A stretch of DNA of 44,769 nucleotides, from contig CBDUNF010000003.1 of assembly GCA_965368515.1 (NCBI GenBank), positions 1 through 44,769 on the forward strand, read 5' to 3'. Both the position numbers and the translations under genes were made by a program. Source of the stretch: JAAETI01 sp965368515 (GTDB lineage: Bacteria > Actinomycetota > Acidimicrobiia > Spongiisociales > UBA5794). The notes under the pieces are model-generated. The model worked only from the letters and a program-made list of their open reading frames with translations. It searched no databases and was not told the origin of the DNA. Shown piece by piece: positions 24,627-32,077 of this stretch. How positions within the stretch are numbered: the stretch's first letter is position 1; the number at the start of each line of letters is the position of its first letter.

Positions 24627-25672
24627 CCGTCGAGACGCAGGAAATTCAACGCCACCACTGGCGCCTGTGGGGAGGGCTCCTTGCTGCAGTCGTCGGTTGG
24701 GTGATCCTCTACTCAATCCATCGGCCTTTCTGGGAATGGGCCCTCTTTGACACGCTCGGCTTGGATCGTGACACCCACCTCGGCGCTGCGGTCGAATTCT
24801 TCTTCTACGACACGACCAAGATTGCCCTTTTGCTATGCGGGATCATCTTTGCGGTGACCGTGCTGCGCAGCTTCATGAGTGTCGAGCGAACCAGGGCATT
24901 GCTGGGAGGGCGCCGAGAGGGGGTCGGCAACGTCGCCGCCGCTGGTCTCGGCGTCGTGACACCGTTCTGCTCGTGCAGTGCGGTCCCCGGGTTCATCGGC
25001 TTTGTCGCAGCCGGGGTGCCCCTCGGCATCACGATGAGCTTCTTGATCGCTAGTCCGATGGTCAATGAGGTTGCGATCGTTCTTCTTTATGGGCTGTTCG
25101 GCTGGAAGGTCGCCGCCGTCTACGTGACCGCCGGCCTCTTGCTCGCAATCGTCGCGGGCTGGGTGATTGGCCGTCTGCGTCTCGAACGCTACGTGGAGCC
25201 GTTCGTGTTCGAGACAACCCTGCGCGGCCAGCCGGTAGACCTTGCAGGTGGGCTCACCTGGACCGATCGCTTTGCCATGGGACGCGAAGAGGTCGTTTCG
25301 ATTCTTCGCAAGATCTGGCCGTATCTGGCGGTGGGAATCGGCATTGGGGCCGCAATCCACGGATGGGTACCCGAGGACTTCTTCGTTGGCGCCGCCGGGC
25401 CCGACAACCCATTGGCCGTCCCGGTGGCAGTTGGCATCGGTGTTCCGCTGTACTCCAACGCCGCCGGCGTCCTACCGTTGGTCGAGGCCCTGCACGCCAA
25501 GGGGCTGGCGATGGGAACGGTGCTTGCCTTCATGATGTCGGTCGTGGCATTGTCGGTTCCCGAGATGGTCCTGCTGCGGCGGGTACTCAAGCCCCGGCTT
25601 CTCGGGATCTTCGTCGCAGTCGTCGCCTCGGGGATCCTCGCGGTCGGTCTTCTCTTCAATCTCATTCTGTAA
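24623..25672 (+). CDS. ArsP/SO_0444-type permease (DUF318 family)
   Basis: A polytopic efflux permease of 349 residues from the ArsP_1/DUF318 family, whose members export trivalent organoarsenicals or, in the SO_0444 branch, heavy-metal ions. Eight or more helices are visible. The family motif TPFCSCSAVPGFIGF (with two Cys one residue apart) lies after the first large loop, ASPMVNEVA follows, and the second half repeats the theme with GVPLYSNAAGVLPL. The final helices (MMSVVALSVPEMVLLRRVL) match the family C-terminus. The start overlaps arsR by 4 bases. The Cys pair in TM3 and the downstream mini-thioredoxin support handling of a thiol-reactive metalloid. Confidence 0.88.
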   Translation: MTVETQEIQRHHWRLWGGLLAAVVGWVILYSIHRPFWEWALFDTLGLDRDTHLGAAVEFFFYDTTKIALLLCGIIFAVTVLRSFMSVERTRALLGGRREGVGNVAAAGLGVVTPFCSCSAVPGFIGFVAAGVPLGITMSFLIASPMVNEVAIVLLYGLFGWKVAAVYVTAGLLLAIVAGWVIGRLRLERYVEPFVFETTLRGQPVDLAGGLTWTDRFAMGREEVVSILRKIWPYLAVGIGIGAAIHGWVPEDFFVGAAGPDNPLAVPVAVGIGVPLYSNAAGVLPLVEALHAKGLAMGTVLAFMMSVVALSVPEMVLLRRVLKPRLLGIFVAVVASGILAVGLLFNLIL

Positions 25673-25683
25673 GGAGCTAACAC

Positions 25684-25917
25684 ATGAATATCAAAGTCCT
25701 CGGCCCGGGCTGTGCGAACTGCACAACCCTCGAGAAGAGAACAAACGAGGCGCTGCAATTGGCGGGTGTCGAAGCGAGCGTCGAGAAGGTAACCGACTAC
25801 GCCGAGATCGCCTCGTACGGGATCATGTCGACGCCCGGCTTGGTCATCGACGAGCAGGTCGTCGTTTCGGGTCGAGTACCCAAGGTCCACGAGATCCAGG
25901 CCCTGCTCACCCGGTGA
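25684..25917 (+). CDS. Small redox-active disulfide protein (mini-thioredoxin)
   Basis: A 77-residue thioredoxin-fold protein of the TM0996/MTH895 type, starting MNIKVLGPGCANC with a CxxC active site (Cys10-Ala-Asn-Cys13) and containing the cis-Pro segment GIMSTPGLVIDEQVVVSGRVP. AAGGAG lies 8 bases before the ATG. Such proteins regularly sit next to DUF318 permeases and are thought to reduce a disulfide, or keep a metalloid ligand reduced, for the transporter. It is 11 bases downstream of the permease and in the same operon. Confidence 0.92.
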   Translation: MNIKVLGPGCANCTTLEKRTNEALQLAGVEASVEKVTDYAEIASYGIMSTPGLVIDEQVVVSGRVPKVHEIQALLTR

Positions 25918-25969
25918 AGGCATCGGGTGCGCCCTTGCCGCAACCAGAATTCTGATAGGGAGTAGAAGG

Positions 25970-26632
25970 ATGAACACAACACTGATCCGTCGGTTGGTCG
26001 CGACGTTGGGCGACAACCGCCTTGCCTTCGCAATCGGGCTGGCCGTGGTCATCCTCGCCGTTGCCTCGGGCGTGGTTGCCGGGGCTGCACCGCTATTCGG
26101 GCTCCTGGGAATCATCCTGGCAGCGGCGGCGATCGTCCTGTCTGTGCGGCGCAGCGCACGGGGGCTTGGTCCGGTGGTCGGGCATTTCGCTTTGGCGGGC
26201 ATCTTGCTGTTCGGCTTGATCCAATTGGTGCCGTACGGGCGCAGTCATACCAACCCTCCGGTGATTGGCGAGCCGGCATGGTCATCGCCTGAGACCCGTC
26301 AACTGATGGTCAACGCCTGTTTTGGGTGCCACAGCAACGAGGTGGAGTGGCCGTGGTACTCGAACGTGGCCCCGATTTCATGGCTGGTCACCCGCCATGT
26401 CGATGAGGGGCGGGACGAGGTCAACTACTCCGAGTTCACCGTCGATCGTGGAGAGGCCGAGGAAACCATCGAGGTGATCCGTGAGGGCTCTATGCCGCCG
26501 AGTTACTACACGGTGTTTGGGCTCCATCCCGAGGCCAGGCTGACCGAAGCCGAGATCGACAGGCTTGTCGCCGGCCTGCGTCTTACGCCGGGGATGTCCG
26601 AGGACGAATCGGAAGAGGAAGACGACCACTGA
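25970..26632 (+). CDS. Membrane-anchored haem-binding (cytochrome c-type) protein
   Basis: A 220-residue protein with three N-terminal helices (about 17-40, 42-58 and 70-88), then a Haem_bd-type domain on the outer side. CFGCHSNEVEWPWYSNVAP holds the c-type haem motif CxxCH (Cys117, Cys120, His121), SWLVTRHVDEGRDEVNYSEF follows, and the distal part has SMPPSYYTVFGLHPEARLT with the probable Met axial ligand. The C-terminus is very acidic (SEDESEEEDDH). It has a GGGAGTAGAAGG leader and stands 52 bases after the mini-thioredoxin. Its role in the ars-type cluster is unclear; electron transfer to or from the redox pair is a possibility. Confidence 0.85.
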   Translation: MNTTLIRRLVATLGDNRLAFAIGLAVVILAVASGVVAGAAPLFGLLGIILAAAAIVLSVRRSARGLGPVVGHFALAGILLFGLIQLVPYGRSHTNPPVIGEPAWSSPETRQLMVNACFGCHSNEVEWPWYSNVAPISWLVTRHVDEGRDEVNYSEFTVDRGEAEETIEVIREGSMPPSYYTVFGLHPEARLTEAEIDRLVAGLRLTPGMSEDESEEEDDH

Positions 26633-26738
26633 CGATTGCCTCGCTGCCCGATCAGTCCGGTGCGGTAACTCGCTGCAGATTGCCCCCGTTCAGCCGCGAG
26701 AACGCCTCAGCGGTGTGGCCGCAGGAGTCCTTCAGCCG

Positions 26739-27377
26739 TCAAACGGCGCTTTCGTGCAGCACCGGGACGAAGCCATTGCCCAACGCTGCCACCGAGGTCG
26801 GCGGCGTCAGCACGGCAACCGCGATTCCCCCCGGCCGCGCAACGGGTGGGCCCCATCCGCCGAACGAGAACGGCTGGAGGCTGTCTTTGGTGACCAGGTG
26901 GCACTCTCCTGTCGACCGTTCGACAATCACTACCCCGGTGGGCAATGAGTCCAAGTCGTGCGTCTCTACGATTCTGTCGGCTGCTCGCACGAGTCCTCTT
27001 CCGGGCCGGTGTCGTTCCGCGGCGAGTAGCCGATTCAGATCTGGCGCTCGAAGCGGCTTCTCGGCACCAATAGCCAGGCTGACTGCTTTGCGATACGCGA
27101 GGTAATCCGTGCGCCGGCACAACCCGCAGGGTCGATGGCCGGCTGCGAGAGCAACGGCGTCGTCGAGGAAGAAGAGAGGAGTCCACGTGCGCGGCTGATC
27201 GAGCGGATGCTTCCAGTTGCGGAACTCGGTGCGGCAAGCAATCCACAACGACCCTTGGTGGTGACGCGCGAGGCGGCCGGTGTCGTCGACGAGACAGCCC
27301 CGATTGCCCGTAAACATCCCGTGGGCGGACTCTGCGTGAAGGTCACCCCATGGGTCGACCCGGTTTCTACGTGGCAT
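26739..27377 (-). CDS. Conserved hypothetical protein with a Cys-x2-Cys site
   Basis: A soluble 212-residue protein from the ATG at 27377. It matches from memory a widespread actinobacterial hypothetical family beginning MPRRNRVDPWGDLHA and GMFTGNRGCLVDD. Conserved-looking parts: SLWIACRTEFRNWKHPLDQPRTWTPLFFLDDAVALAAGHRPCGLCRR. That last segment recalls the zinc-binding tail of the Ada methyl-phosphotriester domain, so the Cys set could bind a metal; this is inference. The frame stays open 43 codons further up, but those residues are Arg/Ala-rich and not part of the family start. It lies 79 bases downstream of the FAD oxidoreductase in the same direction. Confidence 0.75.
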   Translation of the reverse strand: MPRRNRVDPWGDLHAESAHGMFTGNRGCLVDDTGRLARHHQGSLWIACRTEFRNWKHPLDQPRTWTPLFFLDDAVALAAGHRPCGLCRRTDYLAYRKAVSLAIGAEKPLRAPDLNRLLAAERHRPGRGLVRAADRIVETHDLDSLPTGVVIVERSTGECHLVTKDSLQPFSFGGWGPPVARPGGIAVAVLTPPTSVAALGNGFVPVLHESAV

Positions 27378-27456
27378 ATCGGTATCCAGTGCAAAGGGCC
27401 GGTCTTGCCTCGAGCGTAACGTGAGCGCTGCGCGATTCCACGCCAGCAGCCGCGGT

Positions 27457-28848
27457 TCAGCGACCGCTGCTCGACGGTGGGATGTTCTGGTTGTGGCGGA
27501 AGACATTCGTCGGATCGACGCGGTCCTTTATCGCAACCAATCGGCCGAACGACTCCTCGCCGTAGGCTTGGCGGACTGCGTCCGATCCCTGTTCGGTCAG
27601 GAAGTTCACGTAGCCGCCAGCAAGCGTGTGGTCGGCGAACTCAGCCATTGCCGCTCGAGTCCAATCGCGATGGCGCCCATCCTCGTCTGCGTCGATCCAC
27701 TGCCCCGCATAGTTAATGAGGAATTGAGCGTCCCGATTCGGGAATGCCCCCATGTCGTGGTTCCTAGCAACGGCGCCGCCCATCTGGAAGAAGCCGAGCA
27801 GGCTGTGTGGTGATGAGATGGTCCGGAGGTGCTGGTCGAGGAGATCAATGACCTCGTCGGATAGCTCTGCAAGCGGTGCCGATTTCCAGTAGTAGCGATG
27901 GCCCACGGGATTGGCTCCGTCAAGAACAGCTTGATGTTCGGTCATCGGCTTTGGCGAGATGGTATCGGCCAGCGGCCGCGCCAGCCGGCGCAGCCGGTCA
28001 GCCCAGCCGGCTCCAGCGGTCGTGTCTCCTAGCCAGGTCGCACCGATCATCACTACCGGCCGGCCCACCAGCTCGGTCGGGATCCACGGGGCGCTGGGCG
28101 CTATCCGTAGGAACACGATCGTCGTTAGATCGTCGGGCGCGTCGGCGACAACGTCCCGGTAGTTACGCAGAACCTGCACGGCATCGGCGCCGTCATAGAA
28201 TACAAATCCGGCCGTGACTGAGGGCTCGATTGAGTGGGCGGCGAACTCGAATTCGGTCACAATGCCGAAGTTGCCGCCTCCGCCACGCAGCCCCCACATG
28301 AGTTCGGGGTCCGATGCATCTGAGACCCAAACGACCTCGCCGGCCGCATCGACCATCGTGACCGCTTTGAGATTGTCGCAGGTAAGGCCGTGCTTGCGCA
28401 TGCTCCACCCGATGCCACCGCCGAGGGTCAGCCCGCCGACACCGGTGTCGTGATCTATGCCTGCGGGCGTCACAAAGCCATGGGGAAGGGTCCCGCGGTC
28501 GAGATCGCCGAGCTTTGCGCCGCCCCCGACTCGTACGGTTGCCGTCGCTGGATCAAGACGAACCTGGGTCATCTGGGCCAGATCAACTACGACACCTTCG
28601 GCAACGATGGCGCTCCCACCCACGTGATGACCGCCGGCACGCACAGACAGGGGCAGGTCTGACTCCACTGCGTACTTCACTGCTCGGGAGACATCATTGG
28701 TATTGGCGCACGTCGCAACGAGAGCGGGACGACGGTCGATCTGGCCGTTCCAGACCTTGCGTACCTCGTTGTATCCGGGGGATTCGGGAAGGTGGATCGT
28801 TCCCTCGAAGGTGGCTTGGAGATCCGTGAGGCGTGTTGTCGTTGTCAT
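27457..28848 (-). CDS. Berberine-bridge-type FAD-dependent oxidoreductase
   Basis: A 463-residue VAO/PCMH-fold flavoprotein. The FAD domain has PALVATCANTNDVSRAV, VRAGGHHVGG with His74 as the likely covalent 8-alpha-histidyl FAD attachment, and HDTGVGGLTLGGGIGW, where plant-type and GOOX enzymes carry the second Cys link; here no Cys is present, so attachment would be single. The C-terminal BBE motif RVDPTNVFRHNQNI is intact. The substrate is usually a carbohydrate or alkaloid alcohol and cannot be assigned. ATG 28848 is chosen over the upstream-extended frame because TACTGT ends 8 bases before it, with TTCCGA at 17-base spacing. It is divergent from the HxlR regulator, which probably controls it. 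Confidence 0.9.
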   Translation of the reverse strand: MTTTTRLTDLQATFEGTIHLPESPGYNEVRKVWNGQIDRRPALVATCANTNDVSRAVKYAVESDLPLSVRAGGHHVGGSAIVAEGVVVDLAQMTQVRLDPATATVRVGGGAKLGDLDRGTLPHGFVTPAGIDHDTGVGGLTLGGGIGWSMRKHGLTCDNLKAVTMVDAAGEVVWVSDASDPELMWGLRGGGGNFGIVTEFEFAAHSIEPSVTAGFVFYDGADAVQVLRNYRDVVADAPDDLTTIVFLRIAPSAPWIPTELVGRPVVMIGATWLGDTTAGAGWADRLRRLARPLADTISPKPMTEHQAVLDGANPVGHRYYWKSAPLAELSDEVIDLLDQHLRTISSPHSLLGFFQMGGAVARNHDMGAFPNRDAQFLINYAGQWIDADEDGRHRDWTRAAMAEFADHTLAGGYVNFLTEQGSDAVRQAYGEESFGRLVAIKDRVDPTNVFRHNQNIPPSSSGR

Positions 28849-28884
28849 GGCAGGGACAGTAGGCGCAGCTTCATACAGTCGGAA

Positions 28885-28899
28885 GTTCGAAATTCGAAC
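28885..28899. promoter_or_regulatory. Palindromic operator between the FAD oxidoreductase and HxlR gene
   Basis: GTTCGAA (28885-28891) and TTCGAAC (28893-28899) form a perfect 7-bp inverted repeat around one A. It lies in the 84-base divergent gap just upstream of both predicted -10 boxes (TACTGT on minus, CATACT on plus), where HxlR-type dimers bind. Control of both genes by the adjacent regulator is inferred. Confidence 0.65.
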
Positions 28900-28932
28900 C
28901 ACTCTGCGGCGGATCCTGGCATACTCAAACGC

Positions 28933-29610
28933 ATGCGCTCATACGGTCAATACTGTCCGATTGCCAAGGGGGCCGAGTTGCTCGGCGATCGATGGACACT
29001 CCTCATCGTCCGCGAACTCCTATTCGGCCCGGTTCGGTTCAACGAGTTTGAGCGAGGGCTGCCCGGGATCTCCCGCTCCGTTCTTGCCAACCGGCTGCGC
29101 CGTCTGGAGCGAGATGGCATCATCGAACGCCTGCCGAGTGGCGAGGGGTACACGTTCACTCCCGTCGGTGAGACTCTGCGCCCGGTGGTGCGGACGATCG
29201 GTGAGTGGGTGGCCAATTGGGTAATCGAAGACCCCAGGCCCGCCGAGCTCGATCCCGAGCTTCTGATGCTGTTCATCTCCCGTCATGTGAATAGGGCTCA
29301 GTTGCCTGCCGGCAAGACCGTTCTCTGTTTCGAATTCGAGCAGGATGCCCGGCGCTTCTGGCTAACCATGGAACGTCAAGATGTCTCGGTCTGCTTGGAA
29401 GATCCGTGTCTGCCGGTGGCTGTGAAAGTGCGGGCACAGGTTCGGGAGCTATATCGCGTCTATATGGGCCGTACTTCCTTAAGGGATGCACTTGGCAAGG
29501 GATCGGTTGAGCTCGAAGGACTCCCGGCAGATCGACGCCGATTCGAGGATTGGATGAAGTGGAGCGCATACGCACCGACAGTGCGTACGGCCGGCGAGCG
29601 GACCGGCTAG
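28933..29610 (+). CDS. HxlR-family transcriptional regulator
   Basis: A MarR/HxlR winged-helix regulator, 225 residues. The N-terminus is the family's Cys-containing start MRSYGQYCPIAKGAELLGDRWTLLIVRELLFG, with Cys8 positioned as in redox- or quinone-responsive HxlR proteins. GISRSVLANRLRRLERDGII is the recognition helix, and GYTFTPVGETLRPVV the wing. A C-terminal extension of about 110 residues (DPELLMLFISRHVNR; VCLEDPCLPVAVKVRA) is of the SCP2/YvaP-tail kind and could bind a ligand. CATACT (28920-28925) sits 7 bases before the ATG and no Shine-Dalgarno is present. The frame open from 28792 runs into the divergent oxidoreductase and is rejected. Confidence 0.92.
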   Translation: MRSYGQYCPIAKGAELLGDRWTLLIVRELLFGPVRFNEFERGLPGISRSVLANRLRRLERDGIIERLPSGEGYTFTPVGETLRPVVRTIGEWVANWVIEDPRPAELDPELLMLFISRHVNRAQLPAGKTVLCFEFEQDARRFWLTMERQDVSVCLEDPCLPVAVKVRAQVRELYRVYMGRTSLRDALGKGSVELEGLPADRRRFEDWMKWSAYAPTVRTAGERTG

Positions 29611-29664
29611 CCACATCCACCTGACGTCCAGAGCTGCGTCGTCGGATGGCGTGCGTCTGAAGCC

Positions 29665-30078
29665 TCAGCGCCGAGCGGCCGCAAGTCGCGGAATCACCCG
29701 GTACAGCATGCCAGCACAGAGGATGAAGACGCCCACCATTGTCACGACCCCGAGGGTGATGCCCTGCGCCGCGATCAAGAACGCAACTGCAGCCAAGGTG
29801 TATACAACGATGCTGCCGATCATCGCTCGTCGAAACCCGAGCTGTGCCGGATCGCTCTTGCCCTCTGATGACTCCTGCTGCGAGCGGTCGATGAATCCGC
29901 GGGCCGTGGATCGAGAAAGCCCTGCGAGTGCGAACAAGTCATACAGTTCGTCCCGATCCACGCCGGATCGGAGTCGGCGTGCCCACTCCCGGGTAATTGC
30001 CTCAGGTCGTTTGGCAAACGACAAAAGGATCCCGATCTCTTCTTGTGAGAGCACGTAGCGAGGTTCATTCCATGTCAC
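29665..30078 (-). CDS. Small membrane protein of unknown function, 137 aa
   Basis: Unrecognised. The N-terminal 80 residues are soluble and helical (SQEEIGILLSFAKRPEAI; DRDELYDLFALAGLSRSTARGFI; DRSQQESSEG) and the last 50 hold two adjacent helices (AMIGSIVVYTLAAVAFLIAA and TLGVVTMVGVFILCAGMLY), with a basic C-terminus. It is the second gene of a minus-strand pair with the 157-residue protein 72 bases upstream. Confidence 0.65.
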   Translation of the reverse strand: MTWNEPRYVLSQEEIGILLSFAKRPEAITREWARRLRSGVDRDELYDLFALAGLSRSTARGFIDRSQQESSEGKSDPAQLGFRRAMIGSIVVYTLAAVAFLIAAQGITLGVVTMVGVFILCAGMLYRVIPRLAAARR

Positions 30079-30150
30079 GTCTGCACGATAGGCACCCTTG
30101 ATGTCCTCGCTTTACGGAAGGCTTGATCAGGCGTCGCTCCGGTGATCGCG

Positions 30151-30624
30151 CTAGCGCATTTGACGCACAAAGGCTCCGGCGCCGATCCCCGTACCTGGTA
30201 TGACCACACCGAAGTAACCGGGCCACACCGAGACGTACGGAAAGAGACGCTTGCTGTTGCACTCCAGCACAACCTCGTATGCAAACCCTTCCGGGTACTC
30301 GTTGGCGTTGTGTGTGCTCTCTCCGGGATCCAGTGTCACGACTAGTGCCCCCGGGGCGACAGGTGACTTCACTGCTCCTACCGGGCATTTGAACACAGTG
30401 ACCCGGGCGCGCTGCTGCGATTTGGCGTTGTTGAGAAGGGTCCAGTCCAATGACCCGGAGTTCTCGGGAAGCAAAAACGGGCCGGTTGTGTAGAGATACT
30501 TGTACTCGCCGATCGGCCACCGCTCCAGCAGTGCTCTCTCGGGAATCATCTCCGGCTCGGTTCGAGCGAGCATGCCGGTCGCTAGGTCCTTTTTGGTCGC
30601 GTCTCTGGGCTCGTCCGTGGACAT
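30151..30624 (-). CDS. Hypothetical protein, 157 aa
   Basis: Unrecognised soluble protein. No signal peptide or membrane segment is visible. Residues 1-40 are polar; the rest is beta-rich with many Pro, Gly and aromatic residues (YKYLYTTGPFLLPEN; RVTVFKCPVGAVKSPV; GALVVTLDPGES; LFPYVSVWPGYFGVVIPG), suggesting a small beta-barrel or lipocalin-like fold. AGAGGAAG lies 6-13 bases before ATG 30624, which is preferred over the GTG two codons earlier. A 6-bp hairpin CGAGAG/CTCTCG at 30641-30661 lies in its leader. Confidence 0.6.
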   Translation of the reverse strand: MSTDEPRDATKKDLATGMLARTEPEMIPERALLERWPIGEYKYLYTTGPFLLPENSGSLDWTLLNNAKSQQRARVTVFKCPVGAVKSPVAPGALVVTLDPGESTHNANEYPEGFAYEVVLECNSKRLFPYVSVWPGYFGVVIPGTGIGAGAFVRQMR

Positions 30625-30812
30625 AACCACTTCCTCTCCACGAGAGCCTCCAGGACTCTCGCTGTAGATTCAGCGGAACCCTTCGCGCACGCACCCGGTC
30701 CTCCTCATGGCATATCACGTCCACGAGGGGATGTCTACGGAATCAGTGCCGATCGAGCCGAATACCTCTCGACCGAAGTGTCGGTCGCACCAGCCGTGCC
30801 GAGCAACCCTGC

Positions 30813-31382
30813 CTATGCCGGCGCCGGTTCGTCCTGCATTGCGGTCTTCGCTTGCTGCGCTGCGGCCGGCATCTCGAGCTCAAAGCAGGCACCGCCGAGC
30901 TTGCTCGACGCGCCTTGATGCAAGGACCCGCCGTGTGCTTCAGCAAGAGATCGGGCAATGGGGAGGCCGATGCCGGAACCGGGAACAGCCGAGTCGAATC
31001 GGTGCGCTCCCCGCTCGAGGAGGTAGCAGACGTCCGCCCAGCCGGGGTAAGGCACCTCGACCTTCAGCACAGCCTCGTAGTACACCCAGATGATCTCTCC
31101 GATCCCCCAGGCGAGTACGCCAGAGCCGATCGTTGCCTATGCAATTCTCGATTGTCCTTCGTTGGTCACGGCGGCGGCGATAACGGCAAGGCCGGCGCCC
31201 GCCGGAACGATCACGTATGCAATCTGGCTGAAATCAAAGGCAAGCTCCTGGGGGAAGACCTCGAAGCCGAGCAGGGCAGTAGACAGAACGGCGAAGGACA
31301 GCAGGCTCAGCAGTGCAACACCCAATGCGCGAGATCGAGCCCTCGAGGAGCCACCCGCTTGGTTGGACGTTGTTGCAGTCAT
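30813..31382 (-). pseudogene. Decayed sensor histidine kinase (membrane sensor joined to HATPase tail)
   Basis: One reading frame on the minus strand interrupted by an in-frame TAG at 31139-31137. Before it: a polar start and three hydrophobic segments, ending in EGQSRIA. After it: the membrane segment GSGVLAWGIGEIIWVYYEAV and PGWADVCYLL, as in common integral sensor domains with the pattern R-x-A-W...GD/E-x-x-W-x-Y-Y-E. The stop stands where the family has Trp (TGG to TAG). The protein then jumps at about CYLLERGAHRF straight into the end of a HATPase domain (DSAVPGSGIGLPIARSLAEAHGG), so HisKA, the rest of the membrane sensor and most of the ATPase are deleted. It cannot work as a kinase and is divergent from the response regulator at 31532. 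Confidence 0.8.
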
Positions 31383-31531
31383 GGGATTCCAGTCGCAGAG
31401 TCGCCTGATCTCCCATATATGTCGGCGTTCGAAGCCTCAGACTAAATCATCGGACCGATTGGGCCCGTTCCTTCAGACGGCGCACCGAGGGCCGACAGAC
31501 AGATGACCTGCACCAATCCGAGGAAAGACCG

Positions 31532-31921
31532 ATGCCAACCAAGACCATCCTGGTCGTCGAGGACTCAGATCCGACACGACGACTCATCGAGATGTGTCTG
31601 ACAATGGACGGCTTCAACGTTGTGCACAGCGTGGACGGCGAGTCCGGGCTGGAAATGGCTCGGGAGGTGCTGCCCGATGCCATCGTCTTGGATATCGCTT
31701 TACCGGGTATCAACGGCTGGGAAGTTCTCGAGCAGCTCAGAAGCGACCCCAGCACTAGCGAGATTCCGGTCCTCGTTGCAACTGCGCATGACAGCGACTT
31801 GTCTCGAGTTCGGGCCAAAACCGCAATGGCCGACGCCTTCGTCGGCAAACCCTTCAATCTTTCTGACCTGAGAACGGCGATCGATGGCCTGATCAGGGCG
31901 CCATCGCAGCTGGAGAGCTAG
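31532..31921 (+). CDS. Single-domain CheY-like response regulator
   Basis: A 129-residue receiver protein with no output domain. Acidic pocket Glu10-Asp11 (VVEDSDPTRR), phospho-acceptor Asp54 (IVLDIALPG), Thr in VATAHDSD and Lys in FVGKPFN are all present, so it should be phosphorylated. GAGGAAAG stands 4 bases before the ATG. It is divergent from the broken sensor kinase and was probably its partner; its current kinase is unknown. One of the tandem kinases at 12347-14619, also without neighbours, is a formal possibility but lies 17 kb away. Confidence 0.9.
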   Translation: MPTKTILVVEDSDPTRRLIEMCLTMDGFNVVHSVDGESGLEMAREVLPDAIVLDIALPGINGWEVLEQLRSDPSTSEIPVLVATAHDSDLSRVRAKTAMADAFVGKPFNLSDLRTAIDGLIRAPSQLES

Positions 31922-32042
31922 GCCCCACTTCAGCCACGGCTCCAGTAGGTTGATGGTGCGAGACGTTGTCAGGCAATCCGCAGCGTGAATGGGCTCGTCT
32001 TCGCCGCGTAGATCGCGGTCCGGCGAGCAGGGAATGATCTGA

Positions 32043-32071
32043 TTGCATCACTGCGAGGCGGCGGCTACGAT
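32043..32071 (+). promoter_or_regulatory. Promoter of the sugar-catabolic operon
   Basis: TTGCAT (32043-32048) and TACGAT (32066-32071) with exactly 17 bases between them fit a sigma-70 promoter. The -10 ends 6 bases before ATG 32078, so the transcript should begin at the ATG (leaderless). A short TGAT/ATCA dyad overlaps the -35 region and may be the regulator's own site. Confidence 0.7.
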
Positions 32072-32077
32072 GAACAC

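Noticed and set aside
28792..28932. Upstream extension of the HxlR frame
   Set aside because: It overlaps the divergent oxidoreductase start and the palindrome; family proteins begin at MRSYGQYC.
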